From Actinomycetota bacterium (GTDB lineage: Bacteria; Actinomycetota; Thermoleophilia; Solirubrobacterales; Thermoleophilaceae), in assembly GCA_019246335.1 (NCBI GenBank), contig JAFAQQ010000011.1, forward strand, positions 1 through 39,181: 39,181 bases of DNA, written 5' to 3'. Made by a program: the position numbers and the translations under genes. The notes beneath the pieces are model-generated. The model saw only the letters and a program-made list of their open reading frames with translations. It had not been told where the DNA came from and did not search any database. Shown in pieces: positions 32,767 to 39,181 of the stretch; the stretch's first letter is position 1, and the number at the start of each line of letters is the position of its first letter.

Positions 32767-33156
32767 ATGGCCAGGCCGAGCCACGTACGCGACGCCGTCC
32801 GGGAGGCGCTGAGCGGGAGCACCCGGCACGCCTGGTCGATCGAGGACGTCCTCCACGAGCTTCGGGGCCGGCGCGTCAGCGCTGACTTCTCCTCGGTCTT
32901 CCGTGCTCTGACCTTCCTCGAGCGCGAGGGCCTCGTCTCGCGCGTCGAGCTCGGCGACGGCAAGGCGCGGTTCGAGGCCACGCACGGCCACCACGAGCAC
33001 GTTCGGTGCGATTCGTGCGGGGCCGTCGCGCCCGTTCCCGGCTGCCCGGTCGAGGGCACGCGGGCACAGGTCGAGCGGGCGACGGGATTCACCATAACCG
33101 GGCACCGGCTCCTGTTCTCTGGGCTCTGCGCCGAGTGCCGCGGAAGGGTCGGGTGA
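32767..33156 (+). CDS. Fur-family metal-responsive regulator (Fur/Zur type)
   Basis: 129 aa from ATG at 32767 (an earlier in-frame ATG at 32680 would run through the promoter). Winged-helix DNA-binding half: HVRDAVREALSGSTRHAWSI, then RRVSADFSSVFRALTFLERE (recognition helix) and GLVSRVELGDGKARFEATHG. The dimerisation half has the metal-binding HGHHEH cluster (73-78) and two CxxC pairs (CDSC 81-84, CAEC 121-124) for the structural zinc. As the first gene of the operon, it overlaps the binding-protein gene by 4 bp (GTGA), so it very likely represses its own operon when metal is sufficient. Zn, Mn or Fe specificity is not readable. Confidence 0.9.
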   Translation: MARPSHVRDAVREALSGSTRHAWSIEDVLHELRGRRVSADFSSVFRALTFLEREGLVSRVELGDGKARFEATHGHHEHVRCDSCGAVAPVPGCPVEGTRAQVERATGFTITGHRLLFSGLCAECRGRVG

Positions 33157-34097
33157 CGCGCGGTCCAGGCGAGCGAGGCAGCCGGCGCGCTCGGGCGCTG
33201 CTTGCGACCGCGGCCGCGCTGGCCGTCGCCGCGGCCGCCGCCGGCTGCGGCAACCACCGTTCCGCGCCCGCCGCCGGAGGTCGCGTGTCCGTGGTGGCGG
33301 CGGAGAGCTTCTGGGGCAGCATCGCCTCCCAGCTCGGGGGCGATCGGGTTCGAGTCCGGAGCGTGGTCTCGAATCCCGCGGCCGATCCACACGACTACGA
33401 GCCGACTCCCGCCGACGCGCGCGCGTTCGCGGGCGCCCAGGTCGCGGTCGTGAACGGGGCCGGCTATGACCCGTGGGCCCCGCGGCTCCTCGCCGCGAAC
33501 CCCGCCCGCGGACGCGCGGTGGTGAACGTCGGCGAGCTCGCGGGCGTCCGCGCGGGCGGCAACCCGCACCTCTGGTACTCGCCGGCGAATGTCGAACGCG
33601 CGATTGCCGCCATCACGACGGCCTACAGCCGACTCGATCCCCGTCACGCGACCTACTACGTCTCCCTGGGCAGACGGTACGCGTCGCAGGGACTGAGGTC
33701 CTACCGCTCGCTGATCGCCGACATCCGCCGCAGGTTCGCCGGCACGCCGGTCGGCGCCTCCGAGAGCATCTTCTCGCCGCTCGCCCGGGCCATAGGTCTT
33801 CGCTTGCTGACACCGCAGCGCCTGCTCGACGCGATCAGCGAAGGCACGGATCCGACGGCGGCCGACAAGAGCACTGCGGACCGCCAGATCGCCTCACACG
33901 CGATCAGCGTCTGGGTATACAACCGGCAGAACGCCACGCCGGACGTGCGGCGCCTGACCGACGCCGCCCGCCGCGACGGCGTCCCGATCGTGACGATCAC
34001 GGAGACGCCGGTCCCGGCGAGCGCGAGCTTCCAGGCCTGGCAGACGCTCCAGCTCGAAGCGCTGCGCGCCGCCCTGGAACGCGCCACCCGCCGGTGA
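33153..34097 (+). CDS. Metal ABC transporter substrate-binding lipoprotein (TroA_b-like, cluster A-I)
   Basis: 314 aa from GTG. Twin-arginine-like n-region, hydrophobic core and lipobox AAGC with Cys32. Predicted metal ligands: His80 (DPHDYEPTPAD), His139 (GNPHLWYSP), Glu204 (GASESIFSPLA) and Glu284 (TITETPVP). ZnuA-type proteins have His at the third position and a His-rich loop between the first two; both are absent here. Glu at the third position resembles Mn/Fe binders such as PsaA, although the overall sequence (SEGTDPTAAD, VWVYNRQNAT) fits the actinobacterial TroA_b branch, usually labelled zinc. It overlaps the regulator upstream and the ATPase downstream. Confidence 0.9.
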   Translation: MTRGPGERGSRRARALLATAAALAVAAAAAGCGNHRSAPAAGGRVSVVAAESFWGSIASQLGGDRVRVRSVVSNPAADPHDYEPTPADARAFAGAQVAVVNGAGYDPWAPRLLAANPARGRAVVNVGELAGVRAGGNPHLWYSPANVERAIAAITTAYSRLDPRHATYYVSLGRRYASQGLRSYRSLIADIRRRFAGTPVGASESIFSPLARAIGLRLLTPQRLLDAISEGTDPTAADKSTADRQIASHAISVWVYNRQNATPDVRRLTDAARRDGVPIVTITETPVPASASFQAWQTLQLEALRAALERATRR

Positions 34098-34921
34098 GGG
34101 CGGAACAGGTCCTCCGCCTCGAGCGCGCCGCCGCCGCGCTCGGGGGACGCACGATCTGGAGCGATGTGTCGCTGACCGTCGACGGGGGGCGGTTCGTCGC
34201 GGTGCTCGGCCCCAACGGCGCGGGGAAGTCGACGCTGCTGCGGACGATCCTCGGGTTGGTTCCCCTTACCGCCGGCGACGCGACGGTCCTTGGCGCGCCA
34301 CCGGGCGCCCGCAACGACATGATCGGCTACCTCCCGCAGCGCCGCGAGCTCGATCCGGCCGTGCGCGTGCGCGGGGTCGACCTCGTCCGTCTCGGGCTGG
34401 ACGGGGGGCGCTGGGGCGTTCCCCTGCCCGCCTGGCTACCGGGGAATCGGACCGGCCGGGCCGCGGCCCGACGGGTCACCGACGTCCTCGAGCTCGTCGA
34501 CGCCGCGGCCTACGCCCGCCGGCCGATTGGCGAGCTCTCGGGCGGCGAGCGGCAGCGGGTGCTGATCGCGCAGGCGCTCGTGCGGGAGCCGGAGCTGCTG
34601 ATGCTCGATGAGCCGCTCGACAGCCTCGACCTCCCGGGCCAGCGCTCGGTGGCCGCGCTGCTGCAGCGGATCTGCAGGACGCGCGGCGTGGCCGTTGTCC
34701 TGGTCACCCACGACGTGAACCCGATCCTCCCCTACCTCGACCAGGTCGTGTACTTCGCCTCCGGGAGGGCGATGGCCGGCGCGCCTGAGGACGTCATCGC
34801 GAGCGGCGCGCTGACCGGCCTCTACGGCGTCCCGATCGAGGTGCTGCGCGCCTCAGACGGCCGCCTCGTCGTCGTGGGCCAGCCGGAGGCGCCGCACGTC
34901 CACACACCGCGGCATGCCTGA
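34094..34921 (+). CDS. Metal ABC transporter ATP-binding protein
   Basis: 275 aa from GTG in a GTGA overlap. Walker A GPNGAGKST (39-47), Q-loop LPQRRELDP, signature LSGGERQRV (148-156), Walker B LLMLDEP (168-174), D-loop SLD and H-loop VTHDV: a complete, active ABC ATPase of the ZnuC/MntB/FecE class. It powers the two permeases encoded next and ends 8 bp inside the first of them. The C-terminal tail contains PHVHTPRHA, a small His group often seen in metal transporters. Confidence 0.95.
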   Translation: MRAEQVLRLERAAAALGGRTIWSDVSLTVDGGRFVAVLGPNGAGKSTLLRTILGLVPLTAGDATVLGAPPGARNDMIGYLPQRRELDPAVRVRGVDLVRLGLDGGRWGVPLPAWLPGNRTGRAAARRVTDVLELVDAAAYARRPIGELSGGERQRVLIAQALVREPELLMLDEPLDSLDLPGQRSVAALLQRICRTRGVAVVLVTHDVNPILPYLDQVVYFASGRAMAGAPEDVIASGALTGLYGVPIEVLRASDGRLVVVGQPEAPHVHTPRHA

Positions 34922-35861
34922 GCCGGTGGCGGCCGCCACGCTCGACATCCCCGGCCGGGTCCGGGAGCTCTTCACGTACCACTTCATGGTCAACGCCCTG
35001 GCCGCGGGGACGGCGGTGGCCGTGATGGCGGCGATCGTCGGCTGGTTCGTGGTCGTGCGCAGGCAGGTCTTTGCCGGACACACCCTGTCGCTCGTGGCCT
35101 TTCCGGGCGCCGCGGGCGCGGCGCTCGCCGGGCTGCCGGCGGCGTCGGGGTACTACGCCGCGTGCGGCCTCGGCGCCGTCGCGCTGGCGCCGGCCAGCCG
35201 GTCCGGACCCTCCCGAGGCGCCGAGACGGCCGCGATCGGCACCGTCCAGGCGTTCGCCCTCGGCTGCGGATTCCTCTTCGCCTCGCTGTACCACGGGCTC
35301 CTCGGCGGGGTGGCCGCGCTGCTGTTCGGCAGCTTCGTGGGCATCGACGACGGCCAGGTCCTCACGCTGTTCGCCGTGGCGGCGCTGGCGATCGCGCTCA
35401 TCGGGATCGCGGGGCGGCCGCTCCTCTTCGCCTCGCTCGATCCGGAGGGCGCTGCAGCCGCCGGCGTTCCCGTGCGCGCGCTCGGCGCGGCGTTTCTCCT
35501 GTTGCTCGCCCTGGCCGTGGCCGCGACGGCGCAGATCACGGGCGCTCTGCTCGTCTTCACCCTGCTGGTCACGCCCGCGGCCACCGCGCAGGCGCTCACG
35601 TCGCGGCCCGTTGCGGGCATGCTCGTCGCGGTGGCGCTCGCGCTCATCGTGACCTGGCTCGGGCTCGCCTTCGCGTACTTCTCCCCGTGGCCGGTCGGGT
35701 TCTGGATCACGAGCCTCTCGTTCGGCTTCTTCGTCCTCGCGCGCGTCTGGAGGGCGCGGCGGGCGAGGTCAGCGTGCGGAACCTCGCCGACGCGGCGTCT
35801 GATGCTCCCGCCCGGGCCCCCCAAGCGCCGGAGGCGCCGAACGCGAGAGGGCGGCGCCTGA
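34914..35861 (+). CDS. Metal ABC transporter permease (ABC-3 family), first subunit
   Basis: 315 aa, about eight membrane segments. HFMVNALAAGTAVAVMAAIVG and RRQVFAGHTLSLVAFPGAA are the ABC-3 N-terminal motifs (VFAGxxLSHVAFPGAA form, here SLVAFPG), and AAAAGVPVRALGAAFLLLLA the coupling-helix region that contacts the ATPase. The C-terminal 40 residues are strongly basic and cytoplasmic. It overlaps the ATPase gene by 8 bp and the next permease by 1 bp (TGATG). Two different permease genes indicate a heterodimeric channel. Confidence 0.92.
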   Translation: MPEPVAAATLDIPGRVRELFTYHFMVNALAAGTAVAVMAAIVGWFVVVRRQVFAGHTLSLVAFPGAAGAALAGLPAASGYYAACGLGAVALAPASRSGPSRGAETAAIGTVQAFALGCGFLFASLYHGLLGGVAALLFGSFVGIDDGQVLTLFAVAALAIALIGIAGRPLLFASLDPEGAAAAGVPVRALGAAFLLLLALAVAATAQITGALLVFTLLVTPAATAQALTSRPVAGMLVAVALALIVTWLGLAFAYFSPWPVGFWITSLSFGFFVLARVWRARRARSACGTSPTRRLMLPPGPPKRRRRRTREGGA

Positions 35862-36721
35862 TGCTCAGCCACTCGTTCATTCGGCTCGCGCTGCTCGCCG
35901 GGACACCGATCGCGATCGCCTCCGGGCTCGTGGGCTATGCCCTGGTGCTGCGCAGCCAGGTATTCGCCGGCGACGCGCTGAGCCACGTGGCCTTCACCGG
36001 CGCGCTGGCCGCGGCGGCCGCAGGCGTCGACGTCCGAGTCGGCCTCTTCGCGGGGGCCGTCGTCGTGTCCGCCGGCATGGGGGCGCTCGGTCCGCGCGCT
36101 CGGGCCGACGACGTCGTGATCGGCGCCGTGTTCGCGTGGATCCTGGGCCTCGGCGCTCTCTTCCTCTCCCTGTTCACCATGACCCGCAGCGGCGGCAACG
36201 GCGTGGGTGGCGTGCGCGTGCTGTTCGGTTCGATATTCGGGCTGAGCCCGGGTGAGGCGACGCTCGCGGCGATCGTGGCGGCGGCGGTCGTGGTCGTGCT
36301 CCTCCTGATCGCGCGGCCGCTGCTGTTCGCCTCGCTCGACGGCGGCGTCGCCGAGGCGCTGGGGCTTCCCGTCCGGGCGCTCGGGCTCCTGTTCCTCTGC
36401 CTCGTCGGGCTGACGGCGGCGGAGGCCACCCAGGCCGTCGGAGCGCTGCTCTTGCTCGGCCTTCTCGCGGCGCCGGCGGGAGCCGCAAACCGGCTGACCG
36501 CGAGCCCCTACCGGGGCCTCGCACTGTCGGCCGGGCTGGCCGCGGCGTCACTGTGGCTGGGGATCGTCCTCGCATACGCGATCCCCTCGCTGCCGCCGAG
36601 TTCGGCGATCATCGGCGTCGCGACGCTGATCTACGCGGTGGCGGCCGCGACCACGCGGCGGCGCCCGGCCGCCGTTCGCTGGTCGCCGTCGCGCAGCGCC
36701 GCGGGGAACCGCGACCGGTGA
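35861..36721 (+). CDS. Metal ABC transporter permease (ABC-3 family), second subunit
   Basis: 286 aa, about eight membrane segments. SQVFAGDALSHVAFTGALAA is the canonical ABC-3 motif and VAEALGLPVRALGLLFLCLV the coupling helix. It shares 1 bp with the preceding stop (TGATG), so expression is tightly coupled. It closes the five-gene regulator-importer operon and is convergent with valS, with 13 nt between the two stop codons and no recognisable terminator. Together with its partner subunit it forms the metal path across the membrane. Confidence 0.92.
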   Translation: MLSHSFIRLALLAGTPIAIASGLVGYALVLRSQVFAGDALSHVAFTGALAAAAAGVDVRVGLFAGAVVVSAGMGALGPRARADDVVIGAVFAWILGLGALFLSLFTMTRSGGNGVGGVRVLFGSIFGLSPGEATLAAIVAAAVVVVLLLIARPLLFASLDGGVAEALGLPVRALGLLFLCLVGLTAAEATQAVGALLLLGLLAAPAGAANRLTASPYRGLALSAGLAAASLWLGIVLAYAIPSLPPSSAIIGVATLIYAVAAATTRRRPAAVRWSPSRSAAGNRDR

Positions 36722-36734
36722 ACGACCGCCCGCC

Positions 36735-39181
36735 CTACGGCGCCGCGAACTCGACCTCGACCGAGAACGCGCCATCGGCCACCTTCTCGAAGCTCGCCAC
36801 GCGGCCCGCGTCGGCCACGTCGTCCTCGACCGCCGCCAGGAGCTCGAGTCGCTCGCCGCTGTCGCGGACCACCGCCCGCTCCACCTCCGCCCGCATGGGC
36901 AGCTGCGCCGTCGACTTGGCCTTGCGGATCTCCGAGAGGACCTCGGCCGCGACGTCGAGCACCCCGTCCGCCTCGCCGCCGTCGCGCACGGCGTGGAAGT
37001 CGCCGCCGGCGGGCCACGGCGCCCGGTGGACCGATCCGTCCCGCGACCACGACCACACCTCCTCGCATACGAAGGGAAGGAACGGCGCGAAGAGGCGCAG
37101 CTGAACGTCGAGCGCGGCTCGCAGAGCGCCGTTGGCGGACGCGGCCGCGTCCTCCTCGTGCGCGCCGTAGCGCCGGCCCTTGACGAGCTCGACGTAGTCG
37201 TCGCAGAACCACCAGAAGAAGGACTCGACGCGCTCGAGCGCGTGGGTGTACTGGTAGTCCTCGAACGCGTCCGTGACGGACGCAGCGGTACGCGCAAGCC
37301 GCCCGAGCATCGCGACGTCGAGCGGCTTCACCGCGTCCCCCACCGGTCCGTCGTGGCCGAGCACGAACCTCGAGACGTTCAGCACCTTGGTCGCCAGCCG
37401 CCGGCCAACCTTCATCTGGTTCTCGTCGAACGCGGTGTCCACCCCGGGCCTGCCGTTCGCGGCCCAGTAGCGCACGGCGTCGGAGCCGTACTGGTGGAGC
37501 ATCGACATCGGGGTGAGCACGTTGCCCTTCGACTTCGACATCTTCTTGCGGTCCGGATCGAGCACCCAGCCCGAGATCGCGGCGTTGCGCCAGGGCAGCG
37601 CGTCGTGCAGGAAGTGCGATCGCACGACCGTCGAGAAGAGCCAGGTGCGGATGATCTCGTGCGCCTGCGGCCGCAGGTCCATCGGAAAGACGCTGTCGAA
37701 CAGCTCGGGGTCCTCACCCCACCCGCCCGCGATCTGAGGCGACAGCGAGGACGTGGCCCACGTGTCCATGACGTCGGGATCGCCCGCGAAGCCACCCGGC
37801 TTGCCGCGCTGGTCGGGATCGAAGCCCGGCGGGACGTCCGACGACGGATCGACCGGCAGGGCCGATCCCTCCGGGAGGATCGGCCGTGAGTGGTCGATCC
37901 GGCCGTCGTCGCCGATCGGGTACCAGACCGGGAACGGCACGCCGAAGAACCGCTGGCGGCTGATTGCCCAGTCCTGGTTGAGGCCGTCCACCCAGTTCTC
38001 GTACCGAACGCGCATGTGCGCGGGGATCCAGCGAAGCTCGCGCCCGCGCTCCTTGAACTCGTCGCGGTGGTCGAGCGTGCGCACGAACCACTGCCGGCTC
38101 GTGACGATCTCGAGCGGTCGCTCGCCCTTCTCGAAGAACTTGACCGGATGCTCGATCGGCCGCGGCTCGGAGGCCATGGCGCCCGCCTCCGCCAGGAGGG
38201 CGGCGATCTCCTGCTGCGCCTGCTTGGCGCGCTTTCCGGCGAGGCGGTCGTACGCCGTCTGCGCCGCGGCCGGGTCCGCCGACTCGAGTCCGGCGTCCCC
38301 CCAGTTGAGTGGCCGCATGCGCCCGTCCGGCTGCACGACGGATCGGATCGGCAAACCCAGCTCGCGCCACCACATGACGTCGGTCACGTCCCCGAAGGTG
38401 CAGACCATGGCGATCCCCGTCCCCTTCTCGGGGTCGGCCAGCTCGTGAGCCAGCACGGGAACGCGGACGCCGAAGAGCGGGGTGGACACCTCCCGGCCGT
38501 CGAACAGCGCGGCGTAGCGATCGTCGCCCGGGTGCGCGACGAGGGCGACGCAGGCGGGAATCAGCTCCGGCCGGGTCGTCTCGATCTCGAGCGGATCGCC
38601 CCCGTCCGCCCGCGCGAACAGGACGCGGTACGCCGCGCCAGGGATGGCCCGGTCCTCGAGCTCCGCCTGGGCGACCGCCGTGCGGAAGTCCACGTCCCAG
38701 AGCGTGGGCGCCTCGACCGAGTAGACGAGGCCCTTTTCGAGCAGGTCGAGGAAGGCGCGCTGCGACGCCCGCTGGGCCCGCTCCCCGATGGTCGTGTACG
38801 TCATCGACCAGTCGACCGAGAGCCCGAGCTGGCGCCACAGCGCCTCGAAGGCCTTCTCGTCCTCGCCGGTCAGCCGGAGGCAGAGCTCCACGAAGTTGGG
38901 CCGGGAGACCGCGATCGGCTCCTTCGGCGGCTCCGCCGGCGGCTCGAAGTCAGGGTCGTACGGCAGCGACGGGTCGCAGCGGACGCCGAAGTAGTTCTGG
39001 ACGCGCCTCTCGGTCGGGAGCCCGTTGTCGTCCCACCCCATCGGGTAGAACACCTCGAGCCCGCGCATCCGCTTGAAGCGCGCGATCAGATCGGTGTGGG
39101 TGTACGAGAACGCGTGGCCGACGTGCAGCGCGCCGGAGACCGTCGGCGGCGGGGTGTCGATCGAGAACACGTGCTCGCGCG
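36735..39181 (-). CDS. valS: Valine--tRNA ligase (5' end beyond window)
   Basis: Class I synthetase charging tRNA-Val; about 815 residues visible, N-terminus missing at the right edge. Starting near the edge: FSIDTPPPTVSGALHVGHAF with the HIGH-type motif (HVGH), GWDDNGLPTERRVQNYFGV, the editing (CP1) domain with IETTRPELIPACVALVAHP, NQDWAISRQRFFGVPFPVWY, and KKMSKSKGN for the second ATP signature. The anticodon-binding helices follow. The ending (DGAFSVEVEFAAP) lacks the C-terminal coiled-coil arm found in E. coli-type ValS, and the TPPPTVSG form is the archaeal-like variety common in high-GC actinobacteria. It is convergent with the metal operon. Confidence 0.96.
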   Translation of the reverse strand, partial: REHVFSIDTPPPTVSGALHVGHAFSYTHTDLIARFKRMRGLEVFYPMGWDDNGLPTERRVQNYFGVRCDPSLPYDPDFEPPAEPPKEPIAVSRPNFVELCLRLTGEDEKAFEALWRQLGLSVDWSMTYTTIGERAQRASQRAFLDLLEKGLVYSVEAPTLWDVDFRTAVAQAELEDRAIPGAAYRVLFARADGGDPLEIETTRPELIPACVALVAHPGDDRYAALFDGREVSTPLFGVRVPVLAHELADPEKGTGIAMVCTFGDVTDVMWWRELGLPIRSVVQPDGRMRPLNWGDAGLESADPAAAQTAYDRLAGKRAKQAQQEIAALLAEAGAMASEPRPIEHPVKFFEKGERPLEIVTSRQWFVRTLDHRDEFKERGRELRWIPAHMRVRYENWVDGLNQDWAISRQRFFGVPFPVWYPIGDDGRIDHSRPILPEGSALPVDPSSDVPPGFDPDQRGKPGGFAGDPDVMDTWATSSLSPQIAGGWGEDPELFDSVFPMDLRPQAHEIIRTWLFSTVVRSHFLHDALPWRNAAISGWVLDPDRKKMSKSKGNVLTPMSMLHQYGSDAVRYWAANGRPGVDTAFDENQMKVGRRLATKVLNVSRFVLGHDGPVGDAVKPLDVAMLGRLARTAASVTDAFEDYQYTHALERVESFFWWFCDDYVELVKGRRYGAHEEDAAASANGALRAALDVQLRLFAPFLPFVCEEVWSWSRDGSVHRAPWPAGGDFHAVRDGGEADGVLDVAAEVLSEIRKAKSTAQLPMRAEVERAVVRDSGERLELLAAVEDDVADAGRVASFEKVADGAFSVEVEFAAP

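Noticed and set aside
5541-39181. Functional link between tRNA-Val and valS in the same window
   Set aside because: They are more than 31 kb apart and no T-box or shared element is visible; coincidence is the simplest reading.
1-39181. CRISPR arrays, insertion sequences, prophage or integron features
   Set aside because: No regularly spaced repeats, transposase, integrase or phage-type genes were found.

Overview
The window is chromosomal DNA from a high-GC (about 70 %), gene-dense bacterium. GTG/TTG starts, 1-8 bp gene overlaps, predicted leaderless promoters, a TroA_b-type metal-binding lipoprotein and an LppP/LprE-type lipoprotein point to Actinobacteria. I infer a deep lineage such as Thermoleophilia (Solirubrobacterales/Gaiellales) from overall resemblance, not from any search. 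I see no mobile element, prophage, CRISPR array or replication origin.

Layout. 1-5.6 kb: the translocation/replication core, with ybaB (cut by the left edge) and dnaX on the minus strand and, further upstream on the same strand, a large SRP RNA with an Alu domain. In Bacillus the order scr-dnaX-ybaB-recR is contiguous; here two plus-strand envelope-type genes (arylsulfotransferase-like, GT-C glycosyltransferase) sit between dnaX and the SRP RNA. A tRNA-Val(CAC) follows. 5.6-7.7 kb: small plus-strand genes (ABM-like, GST, MmcQ/YjbR, SRPBCC). 7.7-14.4 kb: central carbon and stress genes: an SQR-like flavoprotein, acetate kinase and a convergent phosphoketolase (together a route from sugar phosphate through acetyl phosphate to acetate and ATP), a universal stress protein and a TreT-like trehalose synthase. 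14.4-19.5 kb: cytochrome c lipoprotein, APC permease, LppP-type lipoprotein, MFS transporter and a secreted orphan.

19.6-27 kb: an extracytoplasmic hydrolase region: phosphodiester glycosidase, a GT-C enzyme, a penicillin-acylase-family Ntn hydrolase translationally coupled (ATGA) to a neutral-ceramidase-like protein with PKD-like repeats. The last two both belong to N-acyl amide hydrolase families and are the best candidate for an undescribed functional pair. 27-32.6 kb: Baeyer-Villiger-type monooxygenase, secreted beta-propeller, MFS transporter without a normal start codon, beta-lactamase-fold esterase, FlK-like thioesterase. 32.6-36.7 kb: a compact Fur-family-regulated metal ABC importer operon (regulator, binding lipoprotein, ATPase, two permeases) in which every junction overlaps. 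36.7 kb to the end: valS on the minus strand, its 5' end beyond the right edge.

Starts were chosen from homology, Shine-Dalgarno motifs and, repeatedly, a TANNNT-like hexamer 5-8 nt before the start codon that implies leaderless transcription. All functional calls rest on motif recognition by eye; no database search was run.
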